DNA of 60,000 nucleotides from Nematostella vectensis (Eukaryota; Cnidaria; Anthozoa; Actiniaria; Edwardsiidae). The number at the start of each line of letters is the position of its first letter. The stretch's first letter is position 1. Of this stretch, positions 43,748 to 56,470 are shown in pieces. Below the pieces are notes generated by a model, which was not told the DNA's origin, did not search any database, and was given only the letters and a program-made list of their open reading frames with translations. The stretch lies in the NCBI RefSeq assembly GCF_932526225.1, contig NC_064045.1:11776442-11836441 (forward strand), given 5' to 3'. A program made the position numbers and the translations under genes.

Positions 43748-45530
43748 ATGGACGCTTATATAGAGGAGATTCTCAATAGCATGCCTGACAAAGAGGCGCC
43801 CGCCGTACTGGCAGGGCTGGTCCAGAACATCCTGGACGAGGGCATCCCCGAGGATGCCAAGCGCAAGCTGCTTAAGCCGCTCATGCCGGCGAGCTCGCGG
43901 CCAGAGGAAGTCTGGCGCGAGTTCGACCCATTGCTGCTGGAACGGCGGCAAGGGGGCCCAGAGGGCTTGGGCCACGATTAGTACTATTCTCTCTTCGTCG
44001 GCGGCGCCCATCTTCGGTTCCCAAGCGTGGATGCCACTCTTCGTAAGCGCCGGTGTTTACCAGGAGATACGAGATCTTTGTGGAGCAGGTGTCGTTGCTC
44101 TAAAGCCGGTTATGCGGGGGCCTGATATTAATGACGACGGCTCGCTGTGGTGGGTCTCGCACAAGCGAGAGTCTCTGAGGGCGAAAGCAGTGCTGCCGCT
44201 GGTGCTCGAGGTGGTAGACCCCGACCGGCGTTACGGACTCTTCACGGTCGTTGGTAAGGCCCCCGCAGAGCCATTGGCGCCAATCACGGAGGAGGAAGGG
44301 CGCTCGGAGCACAAGATTGGTGGGTCGTTAGTCAAAAGAGGGGACCAAATCGCAGTCGGCGCCCTGGAAGGCATCGATGCGGGTATTTATGCTCTTTACC
44401 TGAGCAAAATGGGGAGCCTGGGCCAATGTTTGAGCGAGAGGGGAGTGACGCCTTCGCTAACTGTGTTGTGAGCTATGTTAGCGACTTCTTGAGGAATCGC
44501 GGCACCTCGCGCTCCCTTGGTCTAACCAAGACACGAGGCAAGATCCTCGAGCGATATGACAAGAAGCTGGCCACTACGGGATGCACCAAAGAAGACCTCT
44601 TTAGGATGGAAAAGAAGATCGAGATAAAGCTGGTAGCCGTGGACGCCCTGTTCAACGTTATGTGGGACTCGGGGAAGTACAAGAGGGGGTACACACAAAT
44701 CCGCATCCCTTGCCACAATAACCACGCCTGGGCGGAGCTTCCGACTGAACCACCTGCGATCGCGAGCGTCCACGGCCTAGACTTCGAGGCTGAGAGGGAG
44801 CTTCGTTCGTTATGTCAGGAGAAGGCAGCGCTTTGAGCTACCAGTGCCGCCACAAAAACGCGCGAGGCAAAAGTGCGAGAGGTGCTCATTCGCTTTATAA
44901 ACAGGGCGATCCCCAGAAGCACGAGGATCTGGCTGTGTGGGCGTGTTATAGTCACGCACGAAGGCAAACTGTTGCGACCGGGACAGGACGGAGCGGCTAT
45001 CGACAGGGCGTTTACAGATGTGATACAGGATATGATCCTCAATGGCTCCCTGATGATCACCCAGCCTACCAAGAGTACACCGACGCTACGCACTCGATGG
45101 GCGGTGCAATAGGGTATCGCATCAAGAAGTGGACCCAAAGAGAGAACATCAGGCCAATGCCTCTAACTACAGGGACGTCTGGCGAGCGGCGCAGGTTGAG
45201 TCCAAAGTGTGGAATAGCAAGGAAAACTTAGAGGCGCAGCCTCATGAGCACATCGACATGCGTGCGGCGTACCTAGGATGCGAGGACAGTCTCTCCGGCG
45301 GCGCCTCGGACGCCATTGATTTGGTACGGAATTACGGCTTCCCTACGAACGTGTATCGTATCGCGGATGTTGTGGGACGGCCATTGAGCGAGGTTCTTCA
45401 ACTAACCGGGGTCATTCAGCTGACCGAGTGGGAGTTCTCTGAGGCCTGCCACCCCTACACTTCCGGGATGGTAGGGCAGCACTTGGAACCGAGAGCTGGA
45501 TCACCACGCCAGAGCTCAAGGACCTGTTAG
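43748..45530 (+). pseudogene. N-terminal part of polymerase, frameshifted (copy 2)
   Basis: Same frame breaks as copy 1 plus two private nonsense codons: a TAG at 43979 (GATGAG in copy 1 became GATTAG) and a TGA at ~44834 (GCGC became GAGC). Motif A segment is at ~45255. So this gene kept decaying after the duplication. Confidence 0.7.
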
Positions 45531-45547
45531 ACTCGGGTGACCTCGTC

Positions 45548-47263
45548 ATGGCCACGGCGAGGGAGGTGTTGTATAGGGTCGGAAAAAAGGACTCCATCAA
45601 GTTCCCCCACTCCATCGCGTGCCGCCCCGGCGGCGTAGACTCGCAGTACCCTGAGGGTCGAGATCTCGCTGTCCGTTTCGTAGGCAAGTGCGCTCGCCAT
45701 GGCGACGAGTCCTCGATCGTAGTCCGCGACCGTGAAGAAGCTGCGTATCTGACAAACCTCCTTGCGGGCACTGCCCACTTACTTAACTTCGAGCATGCCG
45801 ACGGGGCTCATCTGATCCAATACAAAGACGGTGTCCGACGCTCACAATGGTACCATATCAGGGCCTTCGTCTTGGCGTACACAAACATAGTGTTGCGACG
45901 CATGTTGAGGCAGATCCCTCGCGAAGACGTCCTCCGAGTGTGCACAGATGCCATATACGCAAAGGCGGTGCCCAGTGGTGTAAAGCTCGTGGTGCGAAAT
46001 CTGAGGTATCGAGAGTGGCGCCACAAGAAGCCTGGGTACGAGTGGCGACCCGAAGCAGCTTGGGGTCCGAAGAAGTCGGGGAGCTTGGCTAGGGAGCCAA
46101 GCACTGCGCCGAGTCTGCCGTGCGATCTAGTGGCCGCAACCTCTGCAAAGATGTATCTAGCCGGGAGGATGGATGGAGGATCGGGGAAGACCGAGTGGGC
46201 GGTGAGCATGTTCCGCGGCCGCAACGTTGTGGTGCTCACCCCCGAGAACGACCTCGCCCACGACCATCGCAACAACCCGCGCCTCGCGGTGAAGGCTCAA
46301 ACCTACCACCACTACCTCTGCATACCAGCGGAGAAGCCGATAGAGGAGTGGAGACCTTCCGAGCTGGGGCACAAACTCGACCGTCTCGCAGAAGTAATCA
46401 TAATTGACGAGTGCTGTAAGGTACAGACTAAACTGCTATGCGCCATCCTAGGGTATCTCGCCACGCGGCCGTGTCAGGAAGTGTGTTGTGGCGACTATGG
46501 GCAGGTCCCGCCCTGGGGAGATAAAGAGGGGCCTCACGATATGCTCAAGGAGTGGGCACAAGGGAACATTCGCTGGTTCGAGTCCGACTACCGCTGCCTG
46601 TCTGAAGACTGCGGAAAGCCGTACAGTACATGCGACTGCGGCTCTGCCGCGCCCTCCTCCAGGCTCCACGACATAAAGGGCCGGATTTGGTGTCAGCCAG
46701 ACTCCCAACAGCTTGAGGTGTTTCAAGAGGAGTGGGATGGGGTGGCGTTCGACGCGGCGATCGAGCAGGCCCACCCAAGCGATATGTGGGTGTGCCCGAC
46801 CAATAAGATGGGGGCTCTTGTTCAGCAGAGATTGGTAGAGCACCACAGGAAAAGCTACCCCCGATTGCCAGCAACCATCCGCTTTGACCCCGATCCTAGC
46901 GTCGCGCATCGTTATCGTAAGCAAGGGCGGCCGGTGCCCGTGCCAGGCAAAAGGGGTGAGAAGGTCGACGCGTACAAAGGCACGGTAGTCGAGATTTCTC
47001 TCGACGCGTTCCTTAACGGGCTTCCCCTCGAGTGGAAATACGCGGGCTGGGGGACAGTCCACCGGGTGCAGGGCAAGACCATCCAGACTCCAAGACGTCT
47101 GTTTATCATAGACCACAGCTTAGAGGGCTGGATCACGAATGCTGTATACACCGAGAGTCATCCCCAATGCTTCAGCATCGACCGGCTGGACGACAGTCAG
47201 GGTCACGACAAGTGGAATGTCAGACTCACGTGCCTTAGCTGCAATAGAAGGCACAAGCGCTGA
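45548..47263 (+). pseudogene. Polymerase palm-helicase-HNH, internally deleted (copy 2)
   Basis: 571 codons. The Walker B is intact (IIIDECC), but six extra bases change the start of Walker A to GRMDGGSGKT, displacing its first Gly. A 283 bp deletion (copy-1 positions ~18097-18379) with ACACC homology at its ends removes helicase motif VI and the C-run. By chance it joins the rest of the helicase in frame to the HNH-like tail (ESHPQCFSIDRLDD). It is a continuous ORF but not the ancestral protein. Confidence 0.75.
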
Positions 47264-47466
47264 TCACGCTAGCGTTACGCTAGCGTCACGCTACGCAACT
47301 GCGAACGCATGAAGACGTGCTTAGAATACGCCGTGTAATACAACACTGGCTGTCCGGGCTTCATGACCCTCTTTAGTATTGGGTATGCCTAGCTTGTCCA
47401 CCACGGGTCCGTCGCTCGCCGTCGGCCCTTGTCCTGAAGGTCTTCCTCGTTTACGGCGATGTACAC

Positions 47467-48306
47467 CTACGTTCCTACCTCTAAGGGGACCTCTAAGGGG
47501 ACCTCTAAGGGGGGCTTTTCGGCTTTGGGAGGCACGCGCCTCAGTTTTATGGCGTCTTTAGGCGCAAAGCCAGTCATGCGAGTCTTCGTTGCGTTTATGT
47601 CAGAGATGACGATTGGCAAAGCAGTAACCCACTCGCGGTTTGTCTCGCCGGATGCAAGCTCCTTCGAGTACTGCGCACGAAATAGGCGCTGTGCCAGCCA
47701 GCGATGGAAAGACTTGGCGAAAGCTTGGCTCCTGTGGTGCCCTGGTTCAGCCCGTCGGACCCCCACCCCGTGGTCTGTTATGAGCTTTGTGGTAGCACCC
47801 TTGAACTCCGTGCCGTCATCAACCATGAGGACTTTAGGCCATGTGAGAGGTCCCTCTGCATAGATGTCAGCGAGTTCGCGGGAGACGACGGCCGCGCTCT
47901 TAGTCCTCAGTGGGGGGGCGGCTTTATATCGTGAAGCAACGTCAACGACAGTCAGGGCATATTTGTACCCGCGGTCGGTTGGCAAGAATAGCAGGTCCGA
48001 CTGGTGGATACGGTTTGGTATCTGCTCCGAGAAGTGGGCGTAGGTAGTCGGAGGAGGGGGTGTCTGTGTGTAGCCCCCGACGGGCTTCGAGCTTACCCAC
48101 TTACGCACTCGAGCTATGGAGGCTGAGCCCTTGGGAAGTTTGGCATGCAGAGCGGTCACTCCCTGGTAGCCACCTCTGGCGTAGTATATAGGACGAAGGA
48201 ACGCATCGAGTATCGCGATACATTGCAACAGGTGTATCAGTCTCCAACAGGCGGTTGCCGTCTGCTCGGGCAGTGCCGAGGTGGTCTTTCTGAGGCCGGT
48301 CTGCAA
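47467..48306 (-). pseudogene. Retroviral-type (rve) integrase (copy 2)
   Basis: 279 codons. Same core and the same Glu-to-Lys change as copy 1. It lacks the copy-1 nonsense codon in the LEVP repeats and reads nine residues further before another stop. C-terminal remnants follow to ~47300 in shifted frames. Confidence 0.82.
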
Positions 48307-48404
48307 TCATCTTATACGTATACGTATACGCATATGTATACGCATGCGCATACGCGCATCATGGAAAAATGCCGCCTAGATGCAGCGCCGGAACGGCAGT
48401 TACA

Positions 48405-48830
48405 TTACAGCAAGCAGCTAGCTGTGTAGCCGATGGCGAGAGCGCCGGCGCCAATGTACGCCAACTCGGCGTTTTTCTGCGTTTTGCTGGGGATGTATTA
48501 GTCGGACAGCTCAGGAGCCCGCATCGACTCCAGGGATTGCTTTGGTCGGGTCTGATTGTAGAGTTTGAGCGCGTAGTCAGTGTCGGTGAGGTTTTGCTTT
48601 GCGAGGGCCCTTCTCTCGCGACTTTGAGCTTGCCAATCGAGGATTTTTTGTCGCCGCTGTTGGTAGCGTCCATAGTCTTGTTGGTATTTCTCTAGGGTCT
48701 TGTCGTGCCTCTCCTTCTCGGCGTAGGCAGGGCTCTCATCGTTCGACAGTAACTTTGCGAGGTAGTTGCCACCAACGAATGCGGTCGCGTTTAGGACGGC
48801 GCCGCCAATCAAAATCGCGATGGAGGTCAT
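48405..48830 (-). pseudogene. Two-pass membrane protein, nonsense-truncated (copy 2)
   Basis: Same gene as 19631-20056, but the codon for Tyr after ELSD is TAA (at 48498), removing the second membrane segment. The frame is otherwise unchanged downstream. Confidence 0.7.
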
Positions 48831-48937
48831 CGAGTAGTGTGTGTACGTTTCACGTGCGCACACTTCACGTGCTGTGTGTACGTGAACACGAGTCTAATAC
48901 ATGGCCTACACATGTAGTAGTGTGCCACAGTACACTA

Positions 48938-49162
48938 CTACATGGGCAGGATCTTCTGGTCCTCAAGGTAACCCTTCAAAGCGACAGCACCTGCAACGGC
49001 GGCAGTCATTTTTGCGTAGTTCATGGCGTTCGCGGAGGGGTCTTTGGTAAAGTCTTCGCGCAAGACCTTGCGCCCAACCCAGCCGATACCGGCGACGAGG
49101 CCGGTTATGACTGCGGCGTCGGTGATGGTCTTTGTAATCTTGCTTTGCTGCGTCGTCGACAT
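48938..49162 (-). CDS. Small membrane protein of the element (copy 2, intact)
   Basis: 74 residues, with two hydrophobic helices separated by a charged stretch (RKVLREDFTKDPSANAMNY) and a polar C terminus KGYLEDQKILPM. No recognised domain. Neighbours on the same strand are the two-pass and single-pass membrane proteins, so they probably form one expression block. The intact frame here, against the frameshift in copy 1, supports it as a real gene. Confidence 0.65.
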   Translation of the reverse strand: MSTTQQSKITKTITDAAVITGLVAGIGWVGRKVLREDFTKDPSANAMNYAKMTAAVAGAVALKGYLEDQKILPM

Positions 49163-49215
49163 TGCGATGCACGGACGTGCGGATATGGGTGGGGCCCTTT
49201 TGTTTAAATGTCTGC

Positions 49216-49819
49216 TTACTCCATTGCCAACAGTCGAGATTTGCACTGTCCGGGAGCGCGAAGCGCTGTCGCCGGAACGGCAAGCGGGCGATCCTTGGTC
49301 TGCTGTGCGGCCGCCAGCGGCGGCCTTGCGGGCGGAGTCACGTCGTCGGTACCTTCGGTAGCAAGTGGATCGGTAGCTCGCTGGTTAACAGCTGGTGTAC
49401 GAGTGAACGCGGCAGCTAGCTCCCGCCTACGTGTGTACAGGCCGATCAATGGCACTAGACGACCAGCGACCCCGATAACCGAGCTAGCCGACCAAGCAGA
49501 TTTGCTTTCCGGGACTGGTGTGTGTATGCCTACGGCGCGCGCGCGCAATCCCTCGCGTCCCTGCGGCTCGCACGGACGTTGCACGATTGCGGTGTTGCAC
49601 GACACAAAGTGTCTCTTTCTTCGCCCTGTTAAGTCGGTTCCACTCTGCCAAGCGCCTTCCAGCTTTGACTCGCCCAGGGTGTTTAGGTCGGGTCACGGGT
49701 GGTTGGGGGCTCGTGATTCTCTCCGCCAACGCCGAAGGCGTACGTGCAGGTTCATGAGCAGCTTGTTTGTCAGGTTCCGCGAGATGTTTGGCACTAGTAC
49801 TTCCTTGAGGTTCCTCCAT
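49216..49819 (-). pseudogene. Single-pass membrane protein, frameshifted (copy 2)
   Basis: Same two-frame structure as 20443-21031, with a 15 bp insertion in the N-terminal part (encoding about five extra residues after EPART). Confidence 0.5.
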
Positions 49820-51045
49820 TTGTGATGCAACTACTTGGTTGCTGAAGAAGTGGCAAGCTTTCAAATGAACGTCTACTCTGGGATGGCAGACTCGCAACTG
49901 TGCGTTTACGGGCAAACCACTGGTGAGTGCGCGACTGTCGTCCGTCGTTCGAAGGTCGATCCACAGAGGAAACCTATCGCCATAGAACGACTCGGGGCCG
50001 ATTGCCGGGGCGGCAGGCGCTCCGCTGTGCCCCCCCCCCCCCCCCCCCCCGGGGAGGAGCGGGCAAACCGCCTTTTCGCCTCCCTCCAGAAATCCGTGGG
50101 GCGCAACCCCTGGCTGAAGACCTTGTTTGGCATGCCATCGATTGTAACGCGAACGCTCTTGATGTCGGGGTACACGAACTTCTCAGAGTCGCGAGCCCCT
50201 GCCGTGTATGGCTCCACAAATAGGAGCAACAGACCACTCATAGACCTTCGCGGCAGGTTGACGCTCTCGTTGATTATGCTGTCCGTCTCTTTGCTAATCA
50301 CGAAGGTCTTGTGAAGGTTTACTTGCTCGTAGAAGAACGTTGTGCCGTTTTGGTAGGCGGCGGCTGCAGACCGGGCGAGGTTGTCGTCCCTCAGGCTTTC
50401 GTATTCCAGCTCTAGATTTTTGATGCCATAGGATAATTTGGTAGCATCGCTTCCGACTACTACCCGGTCAACCGTTGCGAGCGTGATCTCGAAGAGCAGC
50501 GCCTCGGAGAGCGCCCTTGGGTACAGTACGCCGTGGTCCGTCAGCAGAGAATGGTCTAGCGGGACGGTGTACTTCGCCCCGTGGGCGGCGTTTAGAGCGT
50601 TCTTCTTGGCGTTACTAGTCACTTTATTGCCAGCCTTGGAGCGAAGCTTGCGCATGTTTTCTGACTGTATGTCCTGCTCCAGGCGGTCCTCTCTCTCGAC
50701 CTTGGACAGGTAAAGCTCCTCATACGTCTTGAAGACGTCGTAGCGGTTGGTGTCCTGGAGCGTTTCTCCTGCAAACGTGATTTTTAGGCGGCTCACGAGA
50801 TTTCGGCCGACGTTGTTCACGACGGTATTATTTGCTTGGCCTGAGATGGAGAGATCGAAACTGACCATAAAGGAGCCAGGCACGAGCGTGACGTCTTCCG
50901 GTAGCTTTGGGACCGCCACATATAGCGTCTCGCCAGGGGAGGCCGTCGACGGGTTGAGAGTGACCCGGTGAACAGTCCTCTCGGCTTTCAACCCCAGAGG
51001 AGTTCTGGGTGTTCGTTGGGGGTCAAGTTTATCGCTGACTGACAT
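49820..51045 (-). pseudogene. Probable double jelly-roll major capsid protein (copy 2)
   Basis: Same gene as copy 1. The C-run is 21 bases (50030-50050) instead of 14, putting the downstream part in yet another frame. The first ~330 residues are open and nearly identical (Ser/Asn and Lys/Glu changes). Confidence 0.62.
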
Positions 51046-51165
51046 CACTATTACGTATATTATATATCGTATACGTATATGTACATAAAGTACGACGCCG
51101 CGTGGCTATGGTGCGGACTGTTAGACATGTCTAATATAGCATAGCACGAGTTATGCGCACGCATC

Positions 51166-52133
51166 ATGGGTGATGTTGACGTTGACATTGACGATACCTT
51201 GCCGGGTGCGTCCGCCGATCGCGGAGCGGGGGACGACGAGACGACGCCCCTTATCCCGTTTGACCCCGACGATGGGGAGTCGATTCCAATGACGAGCATG
51301 TCATCAGTATGCATGCTGCGCATAGCATGGCTACGCAAAGCGCAACGCAAACGACCGCCGAAACCTCGTTCACCACAGAGGGTGCAGCGACAAGACTCGG
51401 TCTCCAGTCCCTCAGGGAGGTATACCCAGACCTTGACGAGAATCTGATACGGTTCCAGTCAGACCGGAGGGGAAAGACGCTAGTACAGCTTCGCGACCTC
51501 GTCAAAGGAGGTTGGACTAAACCAAAACAGCTGTTCAATGTGGACGGGGGCGTTCGACAGGACGTTGCAAAGCTGTAAGGCTTCAAGCTGGCGATGGGGT
51601 CCGTGGCAGAGATAGACGCGGTCATCCAGCAGAACACAGAACGAGTCCAAGAGCTGCAAGGGGTGGTAGCCACAGACAGGGAGACCATCGACGACCCTAA
51701 CACGTCAGAGAGTCGCCGCCAAGAGGCCCGTGAGCGCAACGAGGAGAGGCAGTCCGAGATTGACGAACTAGAACGCGAAAACCGAGAGCTTGAGAACCAA
51801 AAGCCGCTAAGAGAGCGCATCAAAGCCATCTTCAAAAAGTACGGCTTTACCGTCACCGCTATCGGGTTGGCCGTAGCGACGACGATCGCGGCCATTGTGA
51901 CGTCGCTCGGCAAGTTGCTCTCCTCCGTGGCCAGAGGGGTCGGTAACGGGCTTAAGGCTATCGGAAAAAAGCTAGGCGAGATTCTCCCTGGGCTAGTAGG
52001 CAGCATCGCGAACTTCGTGTTTAAGGCTGCAGGAGAAGCGGTGAAATTCCTTCGCGAAAAGGCGTGGCTGCTCATCCTAGCCGTAGCCGCGTTCTCGGTT
52101 CGTCGAATGCAAAGCAATCATCGGAACAAGTAA
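51166..52133 (+). pseudogene. Coiled-coil membrane protein of the element (copy 2)
   Basis: Same breaks as copy 1 (frame change near 51300, TAA at ~51576), plus a 6 bp insertion in the acidic N-terminal part. The shared breaks predate the duplication. Confidence 0.6.
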
Positions 52134-52564
52134 TACGCCGCGGCCACCGCGAGTGCCGACAACCCCGCCTTGAGGGCGGTGTGGTCACCTTTTTCGCACG
52201 GTCCGGGTGCGCTTGCCGTTCCGGCGGCAGTCATGCTATGCGCAGCATGCATACATGGAGAGGGGGCAGGCGCCGCGCCCTCTGCGTGCACATTCGCAGG
52301 GGCGGAAGCCTTGCTTCGCACCTCGCGGTCGATCCCCGGATCAGTCACGTGTTGCTCCCTAGGATGCCCACCGGCCATGTTATGAGCACCGACTGGCTTC
52401 GTCTCGGTGTTGATCGTGTTTGCGCCGAGCGTCATGGTATCTGTGGCTTTCTGCAGCTTAATGTTTTAGCCCACGACGCTCTGAGTGTTTATCACCAGAT
52501 CTCTCGGCATCAGCCACACTCCTGGTGCGACCGCAAGACTCAGTCTCACCTTGGCCTCCTGCAT
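52118..52564 (-). pseudogene. Tail-anchored small protein, interrupted by TAA (copy 2)
   Basis: Identical arrangement to copy 1, including the internal TAA. Confidence 0.5.
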
Positions 52565-52605
52565 GGCTAACTGGTACCTTTGCACGCTTTAAGCGATGTC
52601 GTTTT

Positions 52606-53613
52606 CTATGATGGCGTCTTCAACAGCTTCGTGAACTCCGCCTGCGCCTCCATGGCCGGCCCACCGGCCCCTGCGATAGAGGAACGGACGTTTACCTGCG
52701 CGCCAAGCACTGTGTAGACGAACGCCTCGACCGAGCAATTGAGTCTTCCTAGCCCTGCTTGTGTCAGCCCCTCACCTTTGGGAGGCGCAAACCAGCTATA
52801 TTGCACGCCCCCGTGGTCGTCGTTGCGTATGTAACCCACCTGCTTCCCACTATTGTACGTCCCACCGTCGTCGCTAAACAGATTGAGGTGGCTCGGGTAC
52901 TCGTCCGCCGCCGTGTCGTAGCCACGGATCACGTGCACGTTGCGATACCCCTCCCCCGGTTAGAACACAAACACATCGCCTAGCCCGTGGCTCCGCCTGC
53001 CTTTCCATCGGAAGTCCGGCTTACGCGGCAGACCGAACTCTATACATAGACGCTCGAAAGCGGCCTTCTTGTAGGGGTTACATTTTTGCGTGAACGGGCT
53101 GTCGCCAGGCAGGGGGGCGCCGAGCTTGTAGAGTATCCTCCGGGTGGTAAAGTAGACGTAAAATCTTAGAAATCCCCTGATGACAGAGGGGAGCGTGGCG
53201 AAAGCGGGGTAGGTTAGGGACACCCCGCATCCAGAGGTTGCGCACCAGACCGCAAAGGTGAGTTGCTGTGGCCAGTACCCATGGTGCGTGACTACTGTCT
53301 CTTCTAATATGTCTCGGACCCTAGCCGTGAATGATTTGTCCTCAGCCACGTGTATCTCTAGCTGCGTGAGTAGTGGGGTGATGTCTGAGGCCGTGCTCTC
53401 CACGGGGGTCGCGGGCAAGGCGTAAAGCAGCTTTTGCGCGAGGGTCAGAGACCTAGGGAAACCGGGTTTTGCGCGTTCGACTTGTTCGGCTATAGCGTGT
53501 TTGATATGTTCGGCTATAGAGGCTCCCGCCGCAGTTGCCGCCTTCTTCGTCTCTTCCACCTCCCTTCGGGGAATCGCCTCCTCGTTCAGCATCCGCCAGC
53601 CTTCCCAATCCAT
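52606..53613 (-). pseudogene. Unknown ~340 aa element protein (copy 2)
   Basis: Same gene and same in-frame stop (52960) as copy 1. It has lost 42 bp in frame (copy-1 residues KSAKESRRWLSEPS region), which joins VVTH to GYWPQQ. Confidence 0.55.
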
Positions 53614-53643
53614 GCTCAGCCCTATTAAACACAAAGGCGGGCT

Positions 53644-54334
53644 ATGTTCAACACAATGGTGGTCCTACACACTGTGCTCACCAAAGGCGAACAGACGCTT
53701 TTCTTCGAGCGGCCGATAAGGCGCCCACGCTTCGTGGCGCTCCGGCAGTGCTCGCTGTTTAACAGCTGGTATAACTTCGAGCGGGAGCATCAGATAACGA
53801 CTATAGCCTCCCTCCCGCCCATCGCTACTCCGCCAGCCGGGCACCACACGGCCGAGTCCATCGTGGAAACGATCAACCGCGCTGAAAGCGAGATTCTGAC
53901 CGCGAAGCTGGATCCCCTCACCGGGAAGATCGCGCTCATGTCCAATGGCGTTGCGTTCCTGAATGCCGAGCTTTGCGCACTATTTGGCCTAGAGGCTAAA
54001 GACGATCAGTTGGGGGAGCGGGGCCTCGCACTGCCCTTGGGGGGGGGCCCTACTTAAGGTGGCTTTGCCGAAAATAGAGGCCCTCTACATCTGCTGCGAT
54101 ATCGTAGACCGCACGCAATGCCTCTCCTTAGGCGAGCCTTCAAACGTTCTCGCTTGCATAGAAACCCGCGGGATGCCGCACGAGAAAGTCTTCTATGGAC
54201 CCGACATCCCCGTTTGTGCCGCAGCATCTTCCTCTGAGTTTGTCTCGAGTATCGAAATATGGATCAGGGATGACCGCGGTAGACGGGTGGACTTTAAGGG
54301 CAAGCCTGTTCGCCTCGTATTAGAGCTAACCTAG
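53644..54334 (+). pseudogene. Possible minor capsid (penton-like) protein, split at a G-run (copy 2)
   Basis: As copy 1, but the G-run is nine bases (54039-54047), which moves the first part to a different premature stop (54057). The two halves are otherwise unchanged. Confidence 0.45.
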
Positions 54335-54350
54335 GTCCGACATAACAATC

Positions 54351-55034
54351 ATGGCAAACAGCGAAGTTAGCAGCGGTGCCATACACTCCTCGCTTCCCAG
54401 CGTCTGCCCCCCGAAGGATACGCACATGACGCCTACCGCTCCGGCAAGCATCGGCGGCGACGTGCAAAGCTTCCGACTCCAGAAAATATGTGACACTCAA
54501 GCGACCCTAGACAACGAGCTAACGCATCATCGACAGGTGCGGAAGAAGTATAAGCGCGCCTTTGTCGTTACCCATGCTGTGTCTGTGGCATCCGGCATCG
54601 CTGCAGGGGCGCTTTCCAGCGCCGGGGTGGGGGTCTCTTTGAGTGGGATAGGGGTTCTGATCGGCGGTCCGCTGGCAGGGGTCGCTGGGCTGGTCGGTGT
54701 AGTGGGCGTGGGCGCGGTGGTAGTCTCTAGGGGTCTTACGAGCAAGGTGGCTAAACACGAAGAAACGATGGTTTTAGCGGAGAGTAAGAAAAACTCGATC
54801 AGCGGGCTGGTCTCTAAGGCTCTGCAAGACGGGCATATCTCAGACGAAGAGCTTCGGCTAATACTTCAGGAACAAGAGAGATACTACGCGCTCAAGGCCG
54901 ATGTCAGAGCTCGACACGGCCTCGCACCGCGTGAGAAAAAAAGCAGGAAAGGGCCCTCCCTGGAGACACGCAAAAAGATGAAAAAGAGGCTGCGAGAAAT
55001 TCGCGAGGAGTTCGGGAGCGAGGTGTTCGAGTAA
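54351..55034 (+). CDS. Gly-rich membrane protein of the element (copy 2, intact)
   Basis: 227 residues, same as 25593-26276 with substitutions limited to the first 20 residues (for example MANSEVSSGAIHSS against MAKSDVSSGAIYPS). The clustering of changes at the N terminus while the rest is identical is notable. Confidence 0.68.
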   Translation: MANSEVSSGAIHSSLPSVCPPKDTHMTPTAPASIGGDVQSFRLQKICDTQATLDNELTHHRQVRKKYKRAFVVTHAVSVASGIAAGALSSAGVGVSLSGIGVLIGGPLAGVAGLVGVVGVGAVVVSRGLTSKVAKHEETMVLAESKKNSISGLVSKALQDGHISDEELRLILQEQERYYALKADVRARHGLAPREKKSRKGPSLETRKKMKKRLREIREEFGSEVFE

Positions 55035-55245
55035 AACTCAGGTTTAAACGCCACGCTAGCGGCTTTGAGTTTACGGCCGAAAAACGGTTATTCCGCGCTC
55101 CGTAGGTTGGCGACCCAATCCACGTTCCTCGTTTTCACGGCCCTCAGGTCCTAGCACAAGGCGCTGGCGTCCCCGACATAGATTAATGATTGCTAACCAT
55201 CGCTAATTACCAATCTACGCGGAGTGTGTTTTGCGTAGATTTACT

Positions 55246-55458
55246 TCTGCTAAGTATCCATCTACGCGAAGTAGCCCGACGTAGATTAATAACCAGCAAT
55301 TATTAATCTACGCGAAACGCGTTTCGGTGTTACTGAAAGTCCCCAGCCTGGAATGGGGCTGGGGGGTCGGAGGGGGGATTCGCGCCTCCCAAGCCTAAGA
55401 CGGGGCTGGGCGATTCGCGCCTCCCACTCGTTTCACTGAAAGTCCCCAGTCCCCCCCC
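55246..55458 (-). repeat. Right TIR, copy 2 element
   Basis: As 26488-26709, with a terminal C-run of 8 instead of 17. Confidence 0.92.
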
Positions 55459-55699
55459 GATAGAGTTATGACTTTTGTGTGTATTTAGATTAGCTATTTT
55501 ACAGAGCTCAGGAATAGCTTTGGAATGTAAGAAAACAATTCCTAGGTCTGTAAATATGTTGGACCCAACCTGGTTTTTTTTCTCAGGACACGCCCGTGTC
55601 CTGAGATAATTAATATCACTTAAAATCTTAATATGTTAATATTTTGAATTTTGATGTATTGGAAATTCTGCACTAATGAGAGTTGCAGATCTTCTGCAT

Positions 55700-55865
55700 C
55701 AGGCGCGTACACAGGGGTGGGGGGGTGCGCAGGGTGCGCGCGCACCCCCTCTTGGCGGCCAAAAAGTGGGTCATTTCTTATTAAGGAACCTTCTAACGCT
55801 AGGATTTTTCCATATGTTACCTATGACCGCCCCCCTCCCCTCAGCAAATCCTAGGTACGCGCCTG
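55700..55865. mobile_element. 166 bp MITE with CAGGCGCGTAC ends (copy 2)
   Basis: Counterpart of 26950-27114 with the same TGCAT flanks and a one-base longer G-run. Confidence 0.7.
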
Positions 55866-56470
55866 TGCATTACTTTGCTACAAACTGGCGGAAGCCAAAA
55901 TATGCAATTAAGGTACTTGAAAAAATTGTAGTTTATATAAAAAATGCTAAATGATTACACGCCAAAATAGAACGCATTTCTCCTTTGTTGTTCTCATTCA
56001 TTGTTTCTTTGCCTTATTTGTCATAATCCATGTTAGTGTAAAAGCTCTAATAACTCGATGAGGTTGGATGAGGGGGGACTTGACAGGGAGAGAGAAACCA
56101 TTATTGACAATATGTGTTTTGTTCATACCAACAATTATATTTGATGTCCTTTTTGCATTTTAACCAAACAAGAACCACTTGAACTGGAAAAGCATAACGC
56201 TGTATTTCTTAAGGTTGGCTCGCGAAGTAGGAGGTTTAATAGACCTTTGGTTATATAGTATTATATGGCTATATATTTCCACGTGCAAATAAGATGAGTC
56301 TCTTGGACTATGCACTACAGCAGGCCGAAGGGCATGACGGGAGGCAAGTTGAAGTGGGCTGGCAGGCCGGAGAACATGCTGAAAACCAAACATAGTATCG
56401 ATATTTATGCGAATTCGGTCTGCATCCTAGTAGCGAACTACATTATACATCCGTAGCTAAGCTAATCAGG

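Larger units (their letters stand above)
43364..55458. mobile_element. Virus-like element with TIRs (Polinton-related), copy 2
   Basis: Same element at the same host site, with GATAGA at 43358-43363 and 55459-55464. It is 12.1 kb, shorter mainly by a 283 bp deletion in the helicase-HNH region and 42 bp in the unknown minus-strand gene. It arose with the 29 kb duplication, not by independent insertion. Confidence 0.88.
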
